Positions 25,481 to 32,936 of a DNA stretch of 32,936 bases are shown here, in pieces. The stretch's first letter is position 1, and each line of letters opens with the position of its first letter. This DNA comes from an uncultured Bacteroidota bacterium (GTDB lineage Bacteria > Bacteroidota > Bacteroidia > 2-12-FULL-35-15). Position numbers and translations under genes: made by a program. The DNA lies in assembly GCA_903911435.1 (NCBI GenBank), contig CAIWDF010000135.1, forward strand, positions 1-32,936, read 5' to 3'. The notes under the pieces were generated by a model. That model was not told the DNA's origin. It ran no database searches and saw only the letters and a program-made list of their open reading frames with translations.

Positions 25481-25485
25481 TGAAC

Positions 25486-25544
25486 AATTGAACAATTGCC
25501 TACTGCAAAATTGTGTAATTGAACAATTGCCTACTGCACAATTG
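25486..25544. repeat. CAATTG-rich direct repeat, two copies of 28 bp at 31-bp spacing
   Basis: aattgaacaattgcctactg plus cavaattg-type ends occurs at 25486-25513 and 25517-25544, differing at one base (a or c). A third partial copy, gcaaaattgcc, follows at 25544-25554. Each contains the palindrome caattg. Confidence 0.85.
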
Positions 25545-25576
25545 CAAAATTGCCCTTTATGGCCAATAAAAAACAA

Positions 25577-25585
25577 TACATTTGC
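25577..25585 (+). promoter_or_regulatory. Putative -7 promoter element of the two-gene envelope operon
   Basis: TACATTTGC is a full TAnnTTTGY match, 26 bases before the ATG at 25612. A TTG at 25550-25552 is a possible -33 element at slightly long spacing and lies at the end of the CAATTG repeats. Confidence 0.55.
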
Positions 25586-25611
25586 ATCCTCAAACTAACG
25601 AAGTAAAAAGG

Positions 25612-26343
25612 ATGGGTAAAAGAATCAACATACTAGTATTACTATTGATAGCCTTTCTGGGTGGGGCATTCGCGCAATCCACCGAGCAGGCTTCCTATTT
25701 GCGTTTGAAAATATACGGTTGCAAACGCCCACTCTGCAAGCTCGACAACGAAACCTCGTTTAAAGTAAACGACACTGTGATGAAGATGGAACCCGGCAAA
25801 CACCGCATCCGCATTTGGACTCCAACCATTGCGCTTATCGATTCGACCATCAACATTCGTCCCAAAGATACTGCCCGTTATACCTATCGCGTGAAAACCG
25901 ACCCTTTGTATACCAAGTACATCAACGAGAAAAATACCTATCAACAAGTGCGAAACAAACGCTTGTACATTTCGCCTGTGCTCATGGGTGCCGCCATTGG
26001 TGCAGGTTTGATTGTGAACAAAGTGGTGGCCGAAAAGCAATACATCAATGCCATCAAAGCCCGCGACACCTATCTACGGCTTGGCAGCCAGGCTGCCATC
26101 GACCAACAGCGGAGCGACTTTGAGACCTATCAGAAAAAATACAACAACGATAAAAAACTCGAATACACGTGTTACACCGTGTCGGGATTGCTAGCGCTTA
26201 ATTACGTTCGCTTGATTTTGAAACAGCGCAAAACACTGCCTCCTGTTTACAAACAAGAAACTTTATTGTCGAGCATTCAGTTCAACCTACTCCCCGACCC
26301 CACGAGCAAAGGTGTTTACGGAGGATTAACACTGAAATTTTAA
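25612..26343 (+). CDS. Exported or membrane protein of unknown function, PEGA-like N-terminal domain
   Basis: A 243-residue protein with a signal peptide (MGKRINILVLLLIAFLGGAF, cleaved near FAQ). Residues ~30-100 form a beta domain with KLDNETSFKVNDTVMKMEPG and a KHRIRIWTP stretch, like PEGA domains, which often lie next to membranes or peptidoglycan. A hydrophobic segment (~122-137) with ISPVLMGAAIGAGLIV and a second near residue 190 flank a helical segment. ATG 25612 is chosen because the upstream in-frame TTG at 25582 lies inside the promoter element. The stop is separated by one base from the next ATG. By eye this operon is richer in G+C than its neighbours. Function unknown. Confidence 0.75.
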   Translation: MGKRINILVLLLIAFLGGAFAQSTEQASYLRLKIYGCKRPLCKLDNETSFKVNDTVMKMEPGKHRIRIWTPTIALIDSTINIRPKDTARYTYRVKTDPLYTKYINEKNTYQQVRNKRLYISPVLMGAAIGAGLIVNKVVAEKQYINAIKARDTYLRLGSQAAIDQQRSDFETYQKKYNNDKKLEYTCYTVSGLLALNYVRLILKQRKTLPPVYKQETLLSSIQFNLLPDPTSKGVYGGLTLKF

Positions 26344-26344
26344 A

Positions 26345-26755
26345 ATGAAAAACATGACACGACTTCTATACATTGCCCTGTTTTCAATCGTTGTGCTATC
26401 GGGCTGCAACAAACTGAAAGATACAAAACTGAACAACAACCCCTACGACAAAAACTACGAAGGCTCCAAAGTGGTAAGCATTTCCAATGTTTCCACCTCC
26501 TTCGATTCGGGTATTCCGCGCAACCACCTCACGGTAAATATCAATTATAATTTATACGAAAAGGTGGTGCTTTACCGCGATGGAGTGGTTAAAGGAACTT
26601 TCTCGCGATTGGATTATTCCAGTGTTTCTACATTCACCGAAAGCTTCAGCGACATGTCGCCAACTAACGGAGAGACGTATACCTATCAAGTTGCATTGAC
26701 TTACGATTCGGGCACCACTTCCCTCTCCGACTCTTATGTGTACACCACGCCATAG
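26345..26755 (+). CDS. Small lipoprotein, Ig/FN3-like
   Basis: A 136-residue protein with a lipoprotein signal peptide: hydrophobic segment followed by the lipobox VLSGC, with lipidation at C21. The rest is beta-rich (LTVNINYNLYEKVVLYRDG, YTYQVALTYDSGTTS), like a single Ig or FN3-type domain. It begins one base after the stop of the preceding PEGA-like gene, so the two are translated together and probably act together at the envelope. Family not recognised. Confidence 0.75.
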   Translation: MKNMTRLLYIALFSIVVLSGCNKLKDTKLNNNPYDKNYEGSKVVSISNVSTSFDSGIPRNHLTVNINYNLYEKVVLYRDGVVKGTFSRLDYSSVSTFTESFSDMSPTNGETYTYQVALTYDSGTTSLSDSYVYTTP

Positions 26756-26786
26756 AAGGTGAAGCAACCTAAGAAAGAGAAACGAG

Positions 26787-26820
26787 AAGGGTAAATAACA
26801 AGGTCTGTTATTGCCCTTTT
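26787..26820 (+). terminator. Imperfect terminator hairpin after the lipoprotein gene
   Basis: aagggtaaataaca pairs with tgttattgccctt with one mismatch/bulge around aggtc and ends in tttt. Confidence 0.65.
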
Positions 26821-26884
26821 GTGGCATACTTAATTCCTAATTTTTTGATGAAAGAAAACCCCTCTTCATATCAATTACATTTCC

Positions 26885-26892
26885 TATCTTTG
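26885..26892 (+). promoter_or_regulatory. Putative -7 promoter element of the holB operon
   Basis: TATCTTTG matches TAnnTTTG, 27 bases before the ATG at 26920. Confidence 0.45.
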
Positions 26893-26919
26893 AAACTTAT
26901 TTTTGAACACCATTAGGGT

Positions 26920-28050
26920 ATGCTTTTTAAAGAAATAATAGGTCAAAGCGCTATCAAAGAGCGGTTGTTGCGTTCCGTTAAAGACGGTCGCATTAGCCAT
27001 GCCCAATTATTTCTTGGCCCGCAAGGTAGCGGAAGCCTTGCTTTGGCTGTTGCCTATGCCCAGTACATCAGCTGTATCAATAAGCAAGAATTCGACTCGT
27101 GTGGCAAATGTTCGAGTTGCATTAAGTACAACAAACTCATCCATCCCGATCTGCATTTTGTTTATCCAGTAGCACTTTCGAAAGATGTGCGCGTGAGCAC
27201 CGATGTGGCTAAAGAGTGGCGCGAAGCATTTATCGATAACCCCTACATCACGCTGTTCAATTGGTTTGAACAATTGTCGGCCGAAAACAAACAAGCGGTG
27301 ATAGGTGTTGACGAAAGCGGAGAGATATTGCGAAAGCTAAGCCTCACTACTTATGAGAGCGAATACAAAATCATGATTATCTGGCAAGCAGATAAGATGA
27401 ATCATCAGTCGGCAAATAAACTTTTGAAAATCTTAGAAGAGCCACCTGATAAAACCTTGTTCCTATTGGTGTGCGAAAGCGAAGACCAATTGTTGCGCAC
27501 CATTTTATCGCGTACGCAACTCATCAAAATACCAAAGCTTACTGAAGAAGATTTGCAACAAGCCCTAGTAGAAAGGCATGGAATAAACCCTGAACTAGCA
27601 GCAAACACAGCCAACTTGGCCGATGGTAATTATGCCGAAGCTATCTTGATGATTAGCGATAACGAGAACGCAGCACAAAACTTAGCAAGCTTTCAGAAAC
27701 TCATGCGTGCTAGTTTAAAGTTCGACCCAAAAGCGGTAATGGTTTGGATTGACGAAGTGGCAGCTACTGGCAGAGAGCGACAAAAAAACTTTTTGAAATA
27801 TGCGCTTCACATCATGCGCGAAAGTTTGATGATGAGTTATGCCGATGCAAGTTTGATTAAACTCGGTGTGGATGAACAAGAGTTTGTAAAAAAATTCTCG
27901 CCATTTATTCATGCCAACAATGTAGAACGATTTATTGAAGAACTGAACAAAGCGTATTTTCACATGGAACGAAATGCCAACACAAAAATCCTGTTTATGG
28001 ATTTGGCATTAAAGTTTAATGAATTATTAAATTTACCAAAACCAGTGTAA
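26920..28050 (+). CDS. holB: DNA polymerase III delta-prime-like clamp-loader subunit
   Basis: A 376-residue AAA+ protein of the clamp loader. The N-terminal FKEIIGQSAIKERLLRSV and HAQLFLGPQGSGSLALA are typical. The P-loop reads GPQGSGS and lacks the GKT lysine, as expected for the non-hydrolysing delta-prime subunit. C52, C61, C64 and C67 form the zinc module (CGKCSSC). IIWQADKMNHQSANKLLKILEEPP is the sensor/arginine-finger region, with the SRTQ motif following. It starts the run holB-ricT-gldH-PBP, an order common in Bacteroidota. Confidence 0.92.
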   Translation: MLFKEIIGQSAIKERLLRSVKDGRISHAQLFLGPQGSGSLALAVAYAQYISCINKQEFDSCGKCSSCIKYNKLIHPDLHFVYPVALSKDVRVSTDVAKEWREAFIDNPYITLFNWFEQLSAENKQAVIGVDESGEILRKLSLTTYESEYKIMIIWQADKMNHQSANKLLKILEEPPDKTLFLLVCESEDQLLRTILSRTQLIKIPKLTEEDLQQALVERHGINPELAANTANLADGNYAEAILMISDNENAAQNLASFQKLMRASLKFDPKAVMVWIDEVAATGRERQKNFLKYALHIMRESLMMSYADASLIKLGVDEQEFVKKFSPFIHANNVERFIEELNKAYFHMERNANTKILFMDLALKFNELLNLPKPV

Positions 28051-28060
28051 TTGCACTGAC

Positions 28061-28082
28061 GGAGAGCGAACGAGGAGAGCGA
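28061..28082. repeat. 9-bp direct repeat ggagagcga x2
   Basis: Two copies at 28061-28069 and 28074-28082 separated by acga, in the holB-ricT gap; purine-rich, meaning unknown. Confidence 0.5.
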
Positions 28083-28124
28083 GAACAAAAAATTATTAAC
28101 GAGCATTAAGAAGTAAAAAAAGAT

Positions 28125-29537
28125 ATGGGATGTAGTGGATGTACGAGTGCCAGAGGATGCAGCACGGTGAGTGGATCACTGCCGGGCGGTTGCAAAAACA
28201 ATGGCTCATGCGGAACAGGAGGATGTAATAAATTGAGTGTGTTCGACTGGTTATCCAATATGGAATTGCCTAGCGGACAAGCGCCATTCGACATAGTAGA
28301 AGTTCGTTTCAAGAATAGCAGAAAAGAATTTTATAGAAATACTACCAACGATCAAATCAACGTTGGTGATGTATTAGCAGTAGAAGCAGGTTCTGGACAT
28401 GATATTGGAGTAGTATCCTTGTCGGGTGAATTGGTGCGATTGCAAATGAAAAAACGCAACGTAAAAGAGAACTCCGAAGAAGTAAAAAAAATCTATCGCA
28501 AAGCGAAACCAAGCGATATCGACAAGTGGCAAGAAGCGCAAAAGCTAGAACAAGCTACCATGTACAGCGCACGAACGATGGCTGTAAAGCTCAACTTGCA
28601 AATGAAAATATCAGATGTGGAGTATCAAGGCGATAGAACCAAAGCCATCTTTTACTACACAGCCGAAGACCGAGTTGACTTTCGCGAACTGATAAAAGTA
28701 TTGGCGAACGAGTTTAAAGTGCGAGTGGAGATGAAACAAATAGGTGCCCGACAAGAAGCAGGGCGCTTAGGTTCCATTGGTTCATGTGGTCGCGAACTTT
28801 GTTGTTCTACTTGGCTTACCGATTTCCGTTCGGTATCGACCAGTGCCGCAAGGTATCAGCAACTTTCGCTCAACCCATTGAAACTTGCCGGACAATGTGG
28901 CAAACTGAAATGTTGCCTCAATTACGAATTGGATAGTTACATGGATGCATTGAGAGACATTCCTGATGTTAACCATGTAAAACTTGAAACACAAAAGGGA
29001 AGAGCTTTTCATCAAAAAACGGATATCTTCCGCCACATCATGTTCTTCTCTTACACTGACGAACCAGATACTTTCATAGGACTTTCGGTGGCACGTGTAA
29101 AAGAAATTATGGCAATGAATGCTGAAGGCACCAAACCAGAAGACCTTACGCTAAAAGTTGTTCCGTTGAAGCTGGTTGAGAAAAAACACGATTACGAAAA
29201 TGTGGTGGGGCAAGATAGTCTTACTCGATTTGACAGGAGCAAGAAAAAGAAAAAGAAGAAACGTAATGGTCCGCCAAATGCTAACAAACAAGAGGCTGCA
29301 CCAAATGCAACACCCGACAAGCCGAACCCGAATCCGAATCAAATTCGGCCAGCTCAAAACAAACCGAATTCGAACAGACCTGCTCATAATAAACCGAACC
29401 AGGCAAAACCGAATGCGGATGGAAGTAAGCCGAATGCAAATGCGAATCCTAATCCGAATCGCAATAGACCGAACAGAAATCGTCCAAGGCCGAACAATTC
29501 GGGTCAACCAAAACCTCCTCAGGAAACCAAGGAATAA
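28125..29537 (+). CDS. ricT: PSP1 domain protein, RicT/YaaT-like
   Basis: A 470-residue cytosolic protein. A Cys-rich N-terminus has C3, C6, C12, C23, C29 and C34. The PSP1 domain follows, with SCGRELCCSTWL (C221, C226, C227) and QCGKLKCCLNYE (C258, C263, C264), the conserved cysteines of the family. In Bacillus RicT forms the Y complex with RicA and RicF, binds [4Fe-4S] clusters and helps RNase Y process mRNA; holB next to ricT is also seen there. RicA and RicF are not in this window, so function here is inference. From ~385 on, the tail is a Lys run then Asn/Pro-rich low complexity (PNPNPNQIRPA, PNANANPNPN). The stop codon overlaps an in-frame ATG of the next reading frame. Confidence 0.88.
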   Translation: MGCSGCTSARGCSTVSGSLPGGCKNNGSCGTGGCNKLSVFDWLSNMELPSGQAPFDIVEVRFKNSRKEFYRNTTNDQINVGDVLAVEAGSGHDIGVVSLSGELVRLQMKKRNVKENSEEVKKIYRKAKPSDIDKWQEAQKLEQATMYSARTMAVKLNLQMKISDVEYQGDRTKAIFYYTAEDRVDFRELIKVLANEFKVRVEMKQIGARQEAGRLGSIGSCGRELCCSTWLTDFRSVSTSAARYQQLSLNPLKLAGQCGKLKCCLNYELDSYMDALRDIPDVNHVKLETQKGRAFHQKTDIFRHIMFFSYTDEPDTFIGLSVARVKEIMAMNAEGTKPEDLTLKVVPLKLVEKKHDYENVVGQDSLTRFDRSKKKKKKKRNGPPNANKQEAAPNATPDKPNPNPNQIRPAQNKPNSNRPAHNKPNQAKPNADGSKPNANANPNPNRNRPNRNRPRPNNSGQPKPPQETKE

Positions 29538-29587
29538 TGTTTATTGTACACCATCCATTTAATTTAAAAAAACGATTCAATAAACAA

Positions 29588-30067
29588 ATGAACAAAATAA
29601 CGGTCAAACAAATTGCTTTCCTATTCATGGTTTCGGCATTGTTTTTTACTTCCTGCGATGGAAAACGAATCTTTGAGAAAAACATAGAGATACCTGAAAC
29701 AGGTTGGAAAACGGACAACATCCTAAAATTTGATGTGGATATTAAAGACCCTTCATCACCAACTAATTTTTTTGTAAACGTTCGCAATGCGGATGGTTAT
29801 CCTTACCAAAACCTATACCTCTTTATCAAGACTAAATTTCCAAATGGGAAGATGTCGAACGATACCTTAGACTGCATCCTTTCGGATGAAAAAGGAAAAT
29901 GGCTCGGTAGCGGAATGGGCGACATCTACGACAATCAAATATTGTTCAAGCGCAATGTTCGATTCCCTGTGGCTGGAACCTATTCGTTCGAAATACAACA
30001 TGGAATGCGAGCTGATATTGTTCCGTTGATTATGGATGTTGGATTAAGAATTGCAAAAGCAGAATAA
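29588..30067 (+). CDS. gldH: Gliding motility lipoprotein GldH
   Basis: A 159-residue lipoprotein with a signal segment ending in FTSC, giving lipidation at C23. The mature part (EKNIEIPETGWKTDNILKFD, LYLFIKTKFPNGKMSNDTLD, RFPVAGTYSFEIQHGMR) is the GldH family. GldH is needed for gliding and T9SS in Flavobacterium, though many non-gliding Bacteroidota keep it. An upstream ATG at 29537 overlaps the ricT stop but would add a basic stretch before the signal peptide; ATG 29588 gives a standard lipoprotein. It is followed after three bases by the PBP gene, so co-transcription with the cell-wall enzyme is likely. It fits the two T9SS cargo proteins elsewhere in the window. Confidence 0.93.
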   Translation: MNKITVKQIAFLFMVSALFFTSCDGKRIFEKNIEIPETGWKTDNILKFDVDIKDPSSPTNFFVNVRNADGYPYQNLYLFIKTKFPNGKMSNDTLDCILSDEKGKWLGSGMGDIYDNQILFKRNVRFPVAGTYSFEIQHGMRADIVPLIMDVGLRIAKAE

Positions 30068-30070
30068 TAC

Positions 30071-32329
30071 ATGAGTGCACAAAAAGAAAATAAAAACAAA
30101 AGATACATACTCTGGTTCTGGATATTATTTAGCCTACCCGTTATTTCCCTTTTATCCTTTGTACTCGGTGTCCGCTTGTTTGCCGATTTGCCCGACACGG
30201 AAGCATTACAAAACCCTAAAACAAATTTAGCAACCGAAGTATTTTCGAGCGATATGAAAGTGCTCGGGAAATACTTTGCCGAAAACCGCACCAATGTAAA
30301 GTTTCAAGACATCTCACCTAATGTGGTGAATGCGCTCATCGCCACTGAAGATGCTCGTTTCTATAGTCATTCCGGTGTTGATATCCGGGCATTGGGCAGA
30401 GCAATATTTGGTGCGATGCGTCATAGTGAAAGCAGTGGAGGAGGAAGCACCATCACACAGCAATTAGCGAAGATGCTTTTCCCTCGCGAAGATCTGCATG
30501 GTTTTCATTTAGTCATTCGAAAATTAAAAGAATGGATCATTGCTGTGAAACTAGAGCGAGAGTACACCAAACAAGAAATCATTGCAATGTATCTCAACAA
30601 ATTTGACTTTGTAAATAATGCAGTGGGTATTAAATCAGCTGCCGAAATTTACTTCGACACCACTCCTGACTCATTGCGATTGGAGCAGGCTGCAGTGCTG
30701 GTAGGTATGGCCAAAAATCCTGCTATGTTCAACCCAAATCGATTTAAGATTAAATCGGAAGGCAGAAGGAATACCGTGTTGCAGCAAATGAATAAATACG
30801 GATACATCACCAACGGTCAATTGGATTCGTTACAAAAAATTCCACTTACGTTAAGTTTCCATCCTGCCGACCATAACGATGGTTTAGCTCCTTACTTTAG
30901 AGAATATATTAGAGATGTGTTTTTGAAAAAATGGTGTGAAGAAAACTTGAAGCCCGATGGAAAAAAATACGATGTATATCGTGATGGATTAAAAATTTAT
31001 ACCACCATCGATTCGCGAATGCAGCGCCATGCCGAGGAAGCAGTAGCCGAACACCTAACAAAGCTCCAAGAATCTTTCATCAAAGATTGTAAACAAAAAC
31101 GAAATGCTCCGTTTGCCTACAACGTAACGAAAGCTGAAATAAAAGGCATACTACATCAGGGAATGAAACGTTCGGAACGTTACCGTGTGCTTAAGAAAGC
31201 AGGGTTGAGTGATGCAGAGATTGAAAAGAACTTCAGCACCCCGACAGCAATGACCGTGTTTTCATGGAAGAGAGAAATAGACACCGTCATGAGTCCTTTC
31301 GATTCGATACGCTATTACAAAGGTTTTCTTCAAACAGGATTTATGTCTATCGAACCACAAACAGGCTATATCAAAGCTTGGGTTGGTGGCAACAGTCATA
31401 AATTTTTTCAATACGACCATGTGCAGATTGGCCATTCACGTCAAGTTGGTTCTACGTTCAAACCCTTTATCTATGCCCTCGCTGTTCAAGAAGGATATTC
31501 TCCTTGTTACCGATTGCCTAACGTTAGAACTTGCATCGATATGCCAGCTGGTCAACCTCAATATTGCCCTGACAACTCAGCTGGTGAAGAAAAATACGAG
31601 GGAAGACAAGTCACGCTTCAATTTGCACTTGCTAACTCTATCAATTATATTTCTGCATACTTAATCAAACAGTTTGGGCCACAAGCAGTGGTGAACCTTG
31701 CAAGACGAATGGGTATTGTTAGCCCTATTGACGCGGTACCTTCCATCTGTTTGGGTACCCCCGAAATATCAGTATTTGAGATGGTAGGTGCTAATGCAAC
31801 TTTTGCAAACAAAGGTACATGGATACAACCCACATTTGTAACTCGCATCGAAGATAAGAATGGAAAAGTGTTGGCAGATTTTGCTCCGAAAACAGAAGAG
31901 GTAATGAGTGAAGAAAAAGCATACGTGATGCTTCAATTAATGAAAGGAGTTGTATTAATGGGTACTGGCGCTCGATTGAGAGGCACTTATAAATTAACCA
32001 ATCCTATGGCGGGTAAAACAGGAACAACTCAAAACAATAGTGATGGCTGGTTCATGGGCATCACTCCTGATTTGGTTTCAGGTTGTTGGGTAGGTGCAGA
32101 AGATAGAAGTGTACACTTCAATAGTACCGACCAAGGTCAAGGGGCAAACATGGCGTTACCAATCTTTGCCAAGTTTATGCAAAAAGTGTATGCCGATAAA
32201 ACAATTAAAATCACCCAAGGTGATTTTACAAAACCATCTAAACGAATAGACATTGAAATGGATTGCTCCAAATACAATAAGGAAATTGAAAGTGGAACAG
32301 AAAATTTTAATGCCGAGGATGTGTATTAG
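30071..32329 (+). CDS. Class A penicillin-binding protein (PBP1A-like)
   Basis: A 752-residue bifunctional peptidoglycan synthase. A short cytoplasmic N-terminus and membrane anchor (~11-38) precede the GT51 glycosyltransferase domain, with TEDARFYSHSGVD (catalytic E93), GGSTITQQLAK and the LEREYTKQEIIAMYLN motif. The transpeptidase domain has the serine nucleophile S461 in STFK, S523-I-N525 and KTGT at 649-652; all three active-site motifs are intact. It polymerises glycan and crosslinks peptides on the periplasmic side and is a beta-lactam target. It starts three bases after gldH, and no terminator is obvious before the next gene. Confidence 0.96.
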   Translation: MSAQKENKNKRYILWFWILFSLPVISLLSFVLGVRLFADLPDTEALQNPKTNLATEVFSSDMKVLGKYFAENRTNVKFQDISPNVVNALIATEDARFYSHSGVDIRALGRAIFGAMRHSESSGGGSTITQQLAKMLFPREDLHGFHLVIRKLKEWIIAVKLEREYTKQEIIAMYLNKFDFVNNAVGIKSAAEIYFDTTPDSLRLEQAAVLVGMAKNPAMFNPNRFKIKSEGRRNTVLQQMNKYGYITNGQLDSLQKIPLTLSFHPADHNDGLAPYFREYIRDVFLKKWCEENLKPDGKKYDVYRDGLKIYTTIDSRMQRHAEEAVAEHLTKLQESFIKDCKQKRNAPFAYNVTKAEIKGILHQGMKRSERYRVLKKAGLSDAEIEKNFSTPTAMTVFSWKREIDTVMSPFDSIRYYKGFLQTGFMSIEPQTGYIKAWVGGNSHKFFQYDHVQIGHSRQVGSTFKPFIYALAVQEGYSPCYRLPNVRTCIDMPAGQPQYCPDNSAGEEKYEGRQVTLQFALANSINYISAYLIKQFGPQAVVNLARRMGIVSPIDAVPSICLGTPEISVFEMVGANATFANKGTWIQPTFVTRIEDKNGKVLADFAPKTEEVMSEEKAYVMLQLMKGVVLMGTGARLRGTYKLTNPMAGKTGTTQNNSDGWFMGITPDLVSGCWVGAEDRSVHFNSTDQGQGANMALPIFAKFMQKVYADKTIKITQGDFTKPSKRIDIEMDCSKYNKEIESGTENFNAEDVY

Positions 32330-32366
32330 TTAGTAGTGATTAGTTTTTGATTTAATTAATAGTTTT

Positions 32367-32861
32367 ATGAATAAAAGTGTAAAAAATGCAGAAGAAGCCA
32401 TAAGAGATATTGGCGATAATGCAACCATCATGTTGGGTGGTTTTGGTTTGTGTGGTATACCCGAAAACAGTATTACCGCATTAGTAAAAAAAGGTGTTAA
32501 AGGATTGACATGTATATCGAATAATGCCGGAGTGGATGATTTCGGAATCGGATTAATGTTGCAAACACGACAAGTAAAAAAAATGATTTCGAGTTATGTA
32601 GGCGAGAATGCAGAATTTGAAAGACAATTACTGAGCGGAGAACTTGAAGTGGAATTAATTCCTCAAGGCACTTTAGCCACACGATGCATGGCTGCAGGAT
32701 ATGGGATGCCAGCTATTTTTACACCAGCTGGTGTAGGAACTGAAATAGCAATTGGTAAGGAGGTTAGGAAATTTGTGGTTGATGGTGAGGAGAAGGAATT
32801 CTTGATGGAGATGGCGTTTGATGCTGACTTTGCCGAACCGTTGCCCTTGCTGGCGACCTGA
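32367..32861 (+). CDS. scoA: 3-oxoacid CoA-transferase subunit A, C-terminally disrupted
   Basis: Succinyl-CoA:3-oxoacid CoA-transferase subunit A would normally be about 230 residues. This reading frame matches the family to residue ~156: [13 protein letters not shown] at 21-33, [12 protein letters not shown] at 51-62, [22 protein letters not shown] at about 101-122, and the IGKEVRKF stretch. After DFA (codon ending 32834) the family continues with a hydrophobic KAW-type segment, but here it reads EPLPLLAT and stops at 32861. The change coincides with a jump in G+C. The gene is either truncated by an assembly chimera or really broken; the catalytic glutamate of the enzyme is in subunit B, not here. 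Confidence 0.85.
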   Translation: MNKSVKNAEEAIRDIGDNATIMLGGFGLCGIPENSITALVKKGVKGLTCISNNAGVDDFGIGLMLQTRQVKKMISSYVGENAEFERQLLSGELEVELIPQGTLATRCMAAGYGMPAIFTPAGVGTEIAIGKEVRKFVVDGEEKEFLMEMAFDADFAEPLPLLAT

Positions 32862-32936
32862 ACGGCTTCTTTGAGTGCTTTCATTGTCTCCTCCTGTCGC
32901 CGTCGGGCCGCGCCGCGTTGCATTGTTTTGGTGTTC
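32835..32936 (-). other. Foreign-looking G+C-rich tail with a minus-strand gene start
   Basis: About 60% G+C by eye, unlike the rest. On the minus strand aggaggagaca is followed by ATG (32885-32883) and the peptide [17 protein letters not shown]. Another frame ends in TGA overlapping that ATG (ATGA), the usual form of a coupled operon junction in proteobacteria. The strong Shine-Dalgarno site is atypical for Bacteroidota. Confidence 0.6.

Noticed and set aside
29151-29562. Long open frames antisense or shifted to the RicT tail
   Set aside because: They arise from the Asn/Pro low-complexity codons of ricT and have Arg/Ile-rich artefact composition.
32663-32923. 86-residue minus-strand frame over the end of the CoA-transferase gene
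   Set aside because: Most of it is antisense to a clear CoA-transferase. Only its first ~30 residues, in the G+C-rich tail, look like real coding, and those are reported as foreign sequence.

Overview
The window looks like a chromosomal piece of a Bacteroidota bacterium, probably of the Chitinophagales/Sphingobacteriales/Flavobacteriales type. The evidence is low G+C, a gldH lipoprotein gene, two proteins with type IX secretion (T9SS) C-terminal sorting domains, SprB-like and PD40 repeats, few Shine-Dalgarno sites, and repeated TAnnTTTG elements (the Bacteroidota -7 promoter motif) upstream of genes. I saw no rRNA, tRNA, CRISPR array or transposase.

Layout. 1-455 is a degenerate 22-bp tandem array cut by the window edge. 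584-5359 holds two APC-family amino-acid permeases separated by a perfect terminator hairpin, then a membrane-anchored helix-hairpin-helix protein directly abutting adenine phosphoribosyltransferase. 5504-9315 holds an ABC-F ATPase converging on a ywbE / O-methyltransferase / threonine aldolase operon. 9396-14150 holds two convergent PD40 beta-propeller proteins (one with TPR and SPOR domains), a PmtA-like methyltransferase and MutY. 14316-17478 holds a PlsC-like acyltransferase, a possible gene remnant, and a writer/eraser set made of a RimB-like protease, RimK glutamate ligase and an M14-like deacylase/carboxypeptidase. 17524-19425 holds glycine C-acetyltransferase and a RelE/ParE-type toxin-antitoxin pair.

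19528-25267, all on the minus strand, is accessory in character. It has two secreted T9SS proteins whose last ~98 bases are nearly identical in DNA, then a cassette of a small HTH-like protein, an 85-residue protein built of 7-residue repeats, and an FN3-like protein of unknown function. 25268-26755 is an intergenic region with hairpins and CAATTG direct repeats, followed by a two-gene envelope operon of unknown function. 26920-32329 is a housekeeping run: holB, ricT-like PSP1 gene, gldH, class A penicillin-binding protein.

At the right end a 3-oxoacid CoA-transferase A-subunit gene stops matching its family at about 32834. The last ~102 bases are much richer in G+C and read on the minus strand like an ATGA gene junction with a strong Shine-Dalgarno site, so they probably come from another genome (assembly chimera) or mark a real junction.

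The best candidates for something undescribed are the HTH / heptad-repeat / FN3-like cassette (23880-25267) and the 22-bp array at the left edge. Protein identities rest on motif recognition only; no database search was run.
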